Shown piece by piece: positions 61,195 through 64,000 of a DNA stretch of 64,000 nt. Where the stretch lies: the NCBI RefSeq assembly GCF_036226605.1, contig NZ_CP109000.1:5886501-5950500 (forward strand), written 5' to 3'. Position 1 is the stretch's first letter. Every line of letters starts with the position of its first letter. Source of the stretch: Streptomyces sp. NBC_00704. Lineage in GTDB: Bacteria > Actinomycetota > Actinomycetes > Streptomycetales > Streptomycetaceae. The notes beneath the pieces are model-generated. The model was not told where the DNA came from. It saw only the letters and a list, made by a program, of their open reading frames with translations, and made no database searches. The translations under genes were made by a program, and so were the position numbers.

Positions 61195-63429
61195 ATGTCC
61201 GTCTCCCCGCTCAGCCGCCGCAGCGTCCTCGCCGGCACCGCTGCCGCCGCCGCGCTCACCGCGCTCCCGGTGGTGCAGGGGCGCGCCGACGCGGCCGAAG
61301 CCGCCACCGCGACCGCCGGTGGCGCCGCCGCCCCCGCCTACCGGTGGCGCAACGCCGTCATCGGCGGCACCGGATTCGTCACCGGCGTCCTCTTCCACCC
61401 CGCCGTGCGCGGTCTCGCCTACGCCCGCACGGACATCGGCGGCGCCTACCGTTGGGACGACCGGACCGCCCGCTGGACCCCGCTCACCGACCACCTCGGC
61501 TGGGACGACTGGAACCTGCTCGGCGTGGAGGCGATGGCGGTCGACCCCGCGCATCCGAACCGCCTCTACCTCGCCCTGGGCACCTACGCCCAGTCCTGGG
61601 CGGGCAACGGCGCGGTCCTGCGCTCCGAGGACCGCGGCGCCACCTGGGCGCGCACCGACCTGACCGTGAAGCTCGGCGGCAACGAGGACGGCCGGGGCAC
61701 GGGCGAGCGGCTGCTGGTCGACCCGCGCGACAGCGACACCCTGTGGCTCGGCACCCGCCACGACGGCCTGCTGAAGTCGACCGACCGGGGCGCGACCTGG
61801 GCGGCCGCGGCCGGGTTCCCCGCGACGCCGTCCGCCACCGGGCAGGGCGTCACGCTCCTCGTCGCCGCCGGCCGCGCCCTCTACGCGGGCTGGGGCGACT
61901 CCGACGGCCGGGCGGCCAACCTGTACCGCACCACCGACGGCGGCACCTGGCAGGCCGTCCCCGGTCAGCCCGCCGGCGCGAACGCCAGGGTGCCGATCCG
62001 GGCCGCCTACGACTGCCACACCCGCGAGCTGTACGTGACGTACGCCGACGCGCCCGGACCCAACGGGCAGTCCGACGGCAGCGTGCACAAGCTGGCCACG
62101 GCCACCGGCAGATGGACCGACGTCACCCCCGTCGTGCCCGGCGGCACGACGGGCGACGGAGGGCGGGACTCGTTCGGCTACGGCGGGGCGGCCGTCGACG
62201 CCCGGCGGCCCGGCACCGTCGTCGTCTCCACGAACAACCGCTGGTCGGCCGTCGACACCCTGTTCCGGACCACGAACGGCGGCCGCACCTGGACGTCCCT
62301 CAAGGACTCCGCCGTCCTCGACGTGTCCGAGACGCCGTTCCTCACCTTCGGCGCCGACGAGCCCAAGTTCGGCTGGTGGATCCAGGCCCTCGCCGTCGAC
62401 CCGTACGACTCGAAGCACGTCGTGTACGGCACCGGCGCCACCCTCTACGGCACCCGGGACCTGAAGCACTGGGCCCCGCAGATCCGCGGCCTGGAGGAGA
62501 CCTCCGTGCGCCAGCTGATCTCGCCGCCGACGGGGACGGCGCACCTGATCAGCGGCCTCGGGGACGTCGGCGTGATGTACCACGACCGGCTCACGGCCTC
62601 GCCGTCCCGAGGCATGGCGGCCAACCCGGTGTTCGGTTCGACGACGGGACTCGCCCAGGCGGCGGCCAGGCCCTCGTACGTCGTGCGCACCGGCTTCGGC
62701 GACCACGGCAACGGCGCGTACTCCCGCGACGGCGGGAAGACCTGGGCGCCCTTCGCGGCCCAGCCCGCGATCGCCAAGGACGCCCCCGGCCCGATCGCGG
62801 CCAACAGCGACGGCAGCGTGCTGCTGTGGTCCTTCGTGCACTGGGACGGCACCAAGTACCCCGCCCAGCGCTCCACCGACGACGGCGCGACCTGGTCCGA
62901 GGTCGCCTCCTTCCCCAAGGGCGCCACCCCGCTCGCCGACCCGGCCGACCCGGCGCGCTTCTACGCCTACGACACCGACACCGGCACCCTGTTCGCCAGC
63001 ACCGACCGCGGCCTCACGTTCACCGGGCGGGCGAGCGGACTGCCGTCCGGGGACAGCCAGTTCCAGCTCGCCGCCGCCCCGGGCCGGTCCGGCGACCTGT
63101 GGCTCAGCACCAAGTGGAACGGGCTGTACCGGTCCACCGACGGCGGGGTGACCTTCACCAAGCTGACCAGCTGCTGGGCCTCCTACACCCTCGCCTTCGG
63201 CAAGGCCGCCGTCGGCGCCGTGTACCCGGCGGTCTACATGGTCGGCTCGACGGATACGATCACCGCCGTGTACCGCTCCGACGACGGCGCTCAGACCTGG
63301 ACGCGGATCAACGACGACCGGCACCAGTGGGGCTGGATCGGCGCGACCCTCGCGGCCGACCCGCGCCTGTACGGCCGCGTCTACATCGCCACCAACGGGC
63401 GCGGCATCCAGTACGGGGAGCCCGTCTGA
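61195..63429 (+). CDS. Secreted GH74 xyloglucanase-like protein
   Basis: 744-residue exported enzyme predicted to cut the glucan backbone of xyloglucan. A Tat-type signal (LSRRSVLAG) is followed by two seven-bladed-propeller domains with repeated Asp-box-like motifs (SEDRGATW, STDRGATW, TTNGGRTW, SRDGGKTW, STDDGATW). The likely catalytic aspartates are D80 in YARTDIGG and D457 in SGLGDVGVMYHD. No carbohydrate-binding or dockerin domain is attached. The ATG at 61195 follows GAGGT. Its TGA overlaps the GH42 start (TGATG). The sialidase-like Asp boxes could mislead annotation, but the family is GH74. Confidence 0.9.
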   Translation: MSVSPLSRRSVLAGTAAAAALTALPVVQGRADAAEAATATAGGAAAPAYRWRNAVIGGTGFVTGVLFHPAVRGLAYARTDIGGAYRWDDRTARWTPLTDHLGWDDWNLLGVEAMAVDPAHPNRLYLALGTYAQSWAGNGAVLRSEDRGATWARTDLTVKLGGNEDGRGTGERLLVDPRDSDTLWLGTRHDGLLKSTDRGATWAAAAGFPATPSATGQGVTLLVAAGRALYAGWGDSDGRAANLYRTTDGGTWQAVPGQPAGANARVPIRAAYDCHTRELYVTYADAPGPNGQSDGSVHKLATATGRWTDVTPVVPGGTTGDGGRDSFGYGGAAVDARRPGTVVVSTNNRWSAVDTLFRTTNGGRTWTSLKDSAVLDVSETPFLTFGADEPKFGWWIQALAVDPYDSKHVVYGTGATLYGTRDLKHWAPQIRGLEETSVRQLISPPTGTAHLISGLGDVGVMYHDRLTASPSRGMAANPVFGSTTGLAQAAARPSYVVRTGFGDHGNGAYSRDGGKTWAPFAAQPAIAKDAPGPIAANSDGSVLLWSFVHWDGTKYPAQRSTDDGATWSEVASFPKGATPLADPADPARFYAYDTDTGTLFASTDRGLTFTGRASGLPSGDSQFQLAAAPGRSGDLWLSTKWNGLYRSTDGGVTFTKLTSCWASYTLAFGKAAVGAVYPAVYMVGSTDTITAVYRSDDGAQTWTRINDDRHQWGWIGATLAADPRLYGRVYIATNGRGIQYGEPV

Positions 63430-64000
63430 TGCCGAACCTGGGCGACGCCACCCGCGGCCGGATCCTCTTCGGCGGCGACTACAACCCCGAGCAGTGGCCC
63501 GAGAAGACCTGGCACGAGGACGTCCGGCTGATGCGCGACGCCGGCGTCAACTCCGTCACGCTCGGCGTCTTCTCCTGGTCCCGGCTCGAACCCGAGCCCG
63601 GCACACGGGAGTTCGGCTGGCTGGACACCCTGATGGACCTGCTGCACGACAGCGGCGTCGGCGTCGTCCTGGCCACCCCCACCGCCTCGCCGCCGCCCTG
63701 GATGGGCCGGCTGCACCCCGAGACCCTGCCCCGCACCGAGGACGGCCGCACCGAGTGGTGGGGCGGCCGCCAGCACTTCTCGCACTCCAGCGCCGTCTAC
63801 CGCCGGTACGCCGCCGCCATCACCGAGGACCTGGCCGCCCGCTACGGCGGCCACCCCGCCCTCACCATGTGGCACATCAACAACGAGTACTGCACCTTCG
63901 ACCACGGCGACGAGGCCGCCGCCGCGTTCCGCCGCTGGCTGCGCGAGAAGTACCGCACCCTCGACGCCCTCAACACCGCCTGGGGCACCGCGTTCTGGTC
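63429..64000 (+). CDS. GH42 beta-galactosidase (partial, cut by window end)
   Basis: First 190 codons of a GH42 enzyme; no stop before the window end. It starts at ATG 63429, overlapping the GH74 stop. The N-terminus has FGGDYNPEQWPEKTWHEDV, typical of GH42, followed by SVTLGVFSWSRLEP and ATPTASPPPWM. The acid/base is E153 in WHINNEYC. No signal peptide, so cytoplasmic. Coupled to a GH74, it likely removes beta-galactose from imported xyloglucan oligosaccharides. Confidence 0.92.
   Translation, partial: MPNLGDATRGRILFGGDYNPEQWPEKTWHEDVRLMRDAGVNSVTLGVFSWSRLEPEPGTREFGWLDTLMDLLHDSGVGVVLATPTASPPPWMGRLHPETLPRTEDGRTEWWGGRQHFSHSSAVYRRYAAAITEDLAARYGGHPALTMWHINNEYCTFDHGDEAAAAFRRWLREKYRTLDALNTAWGTAFW

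Noticed and set aside
59695..63324. 1209-residue minus-strand open frame
   Set aside because: It is antisense to permease and GH74 genes with clear family motifs; long antisense frames are expected at this GC content.

Overview
The window is high-GC actinobacterial chromosome and almost certainly from a Streptomyces. Support comes from third-position G/C bias in every gene, frequent GTG/TTG starts, ATGA and TGATG gene junctions, the sporulation sigma factor WhiG, tandem-type signal peptidases, an LAETG-type surface protein and Tat-exported lipoproteins. From memory, the gene order follows the S. coelicolor core chromosome from about SCO5599 to SCO5680. I see no tRNA, rRNA, CRISPR array, insertion sequence or prophage.

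Layout. (1) 0.1-6.4 kb: signal peptidase, NUDIX hydrolase, DUF2469, YraN, ComM-like ATPase, DprA and WhiG, all on +. (2) 6.4-13.9 kb: a TetR regulator, a GC-rich repeat array, a minus-strand M23 peptidase, then rpsB-tsf-pyrH-frr-cdsA with intergenic hairpins. (3) 14.0-15.7 kb: unrecognised genes, one only about 51 codons long, between cdsA and rlmN. (4) 15.9-21.1 kb: rlmN, then a TPP riboswitch with a hairpin that can occlude the ribosome binding site, then a thiamine ABC transporter (thiBPQ). (5) 21-26 kb, minus strand: LAETG-anchored protein, LOG-family protein, VOC protein, and an ABC transporter with a degenerate ATPase. (6) 26-50.8 kb: a broad polyamine/GABA region holding an aminotransferase, an Lrp-type regulator, two aminobutyraldehyde-type dehydrogenases, the PotDABC importer, a PuuB-like FAD oxidoreductase, a PucR regulator and GabT. 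(7) Embedded in it, 29.9-36.4 kb: a tightly overlapping cassette of small secreted protein, class F sortase, ECF-like sigma factor and membrane protein, then GDPD, a deaminase, a repeat-rich membrane protein and a NADAR protein. (8) 51.3-53.7 kb: PAP2 phosphatase and a third aldehyde dehydrogenase. (9) 53.8-64 kb: a likely xyloglucan/beta-glucan utilisation locus of GH3, binding protein, two permeases, GH74 and a GH42 cut by the window end, with two identical LacI-type palindromes between the divergent GH3 and transporter genes.

How they work together. The 26-51 kb block can import putrescine/spermidine (PotABCD), oxidise or transaminate it (PuuB-like enzyme, class III aminotransferase), oxidise the aldehyde (two dehydrogenases) and transaminate GABA (GabT), with Lrp- and PucR-type regulators beside it. 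The final block can cut xyloglucan outside the cell (GH74), import oligosaccharides, and trim them (GH42, GH3). The sortase/sigma cassette looks like a self-contained surface-display module with its own transcription factor. Several intergenic regions and three proteins carry near-identical in-frame or intergenic GC-rich tandem repeats, which are good strain-variability markers.
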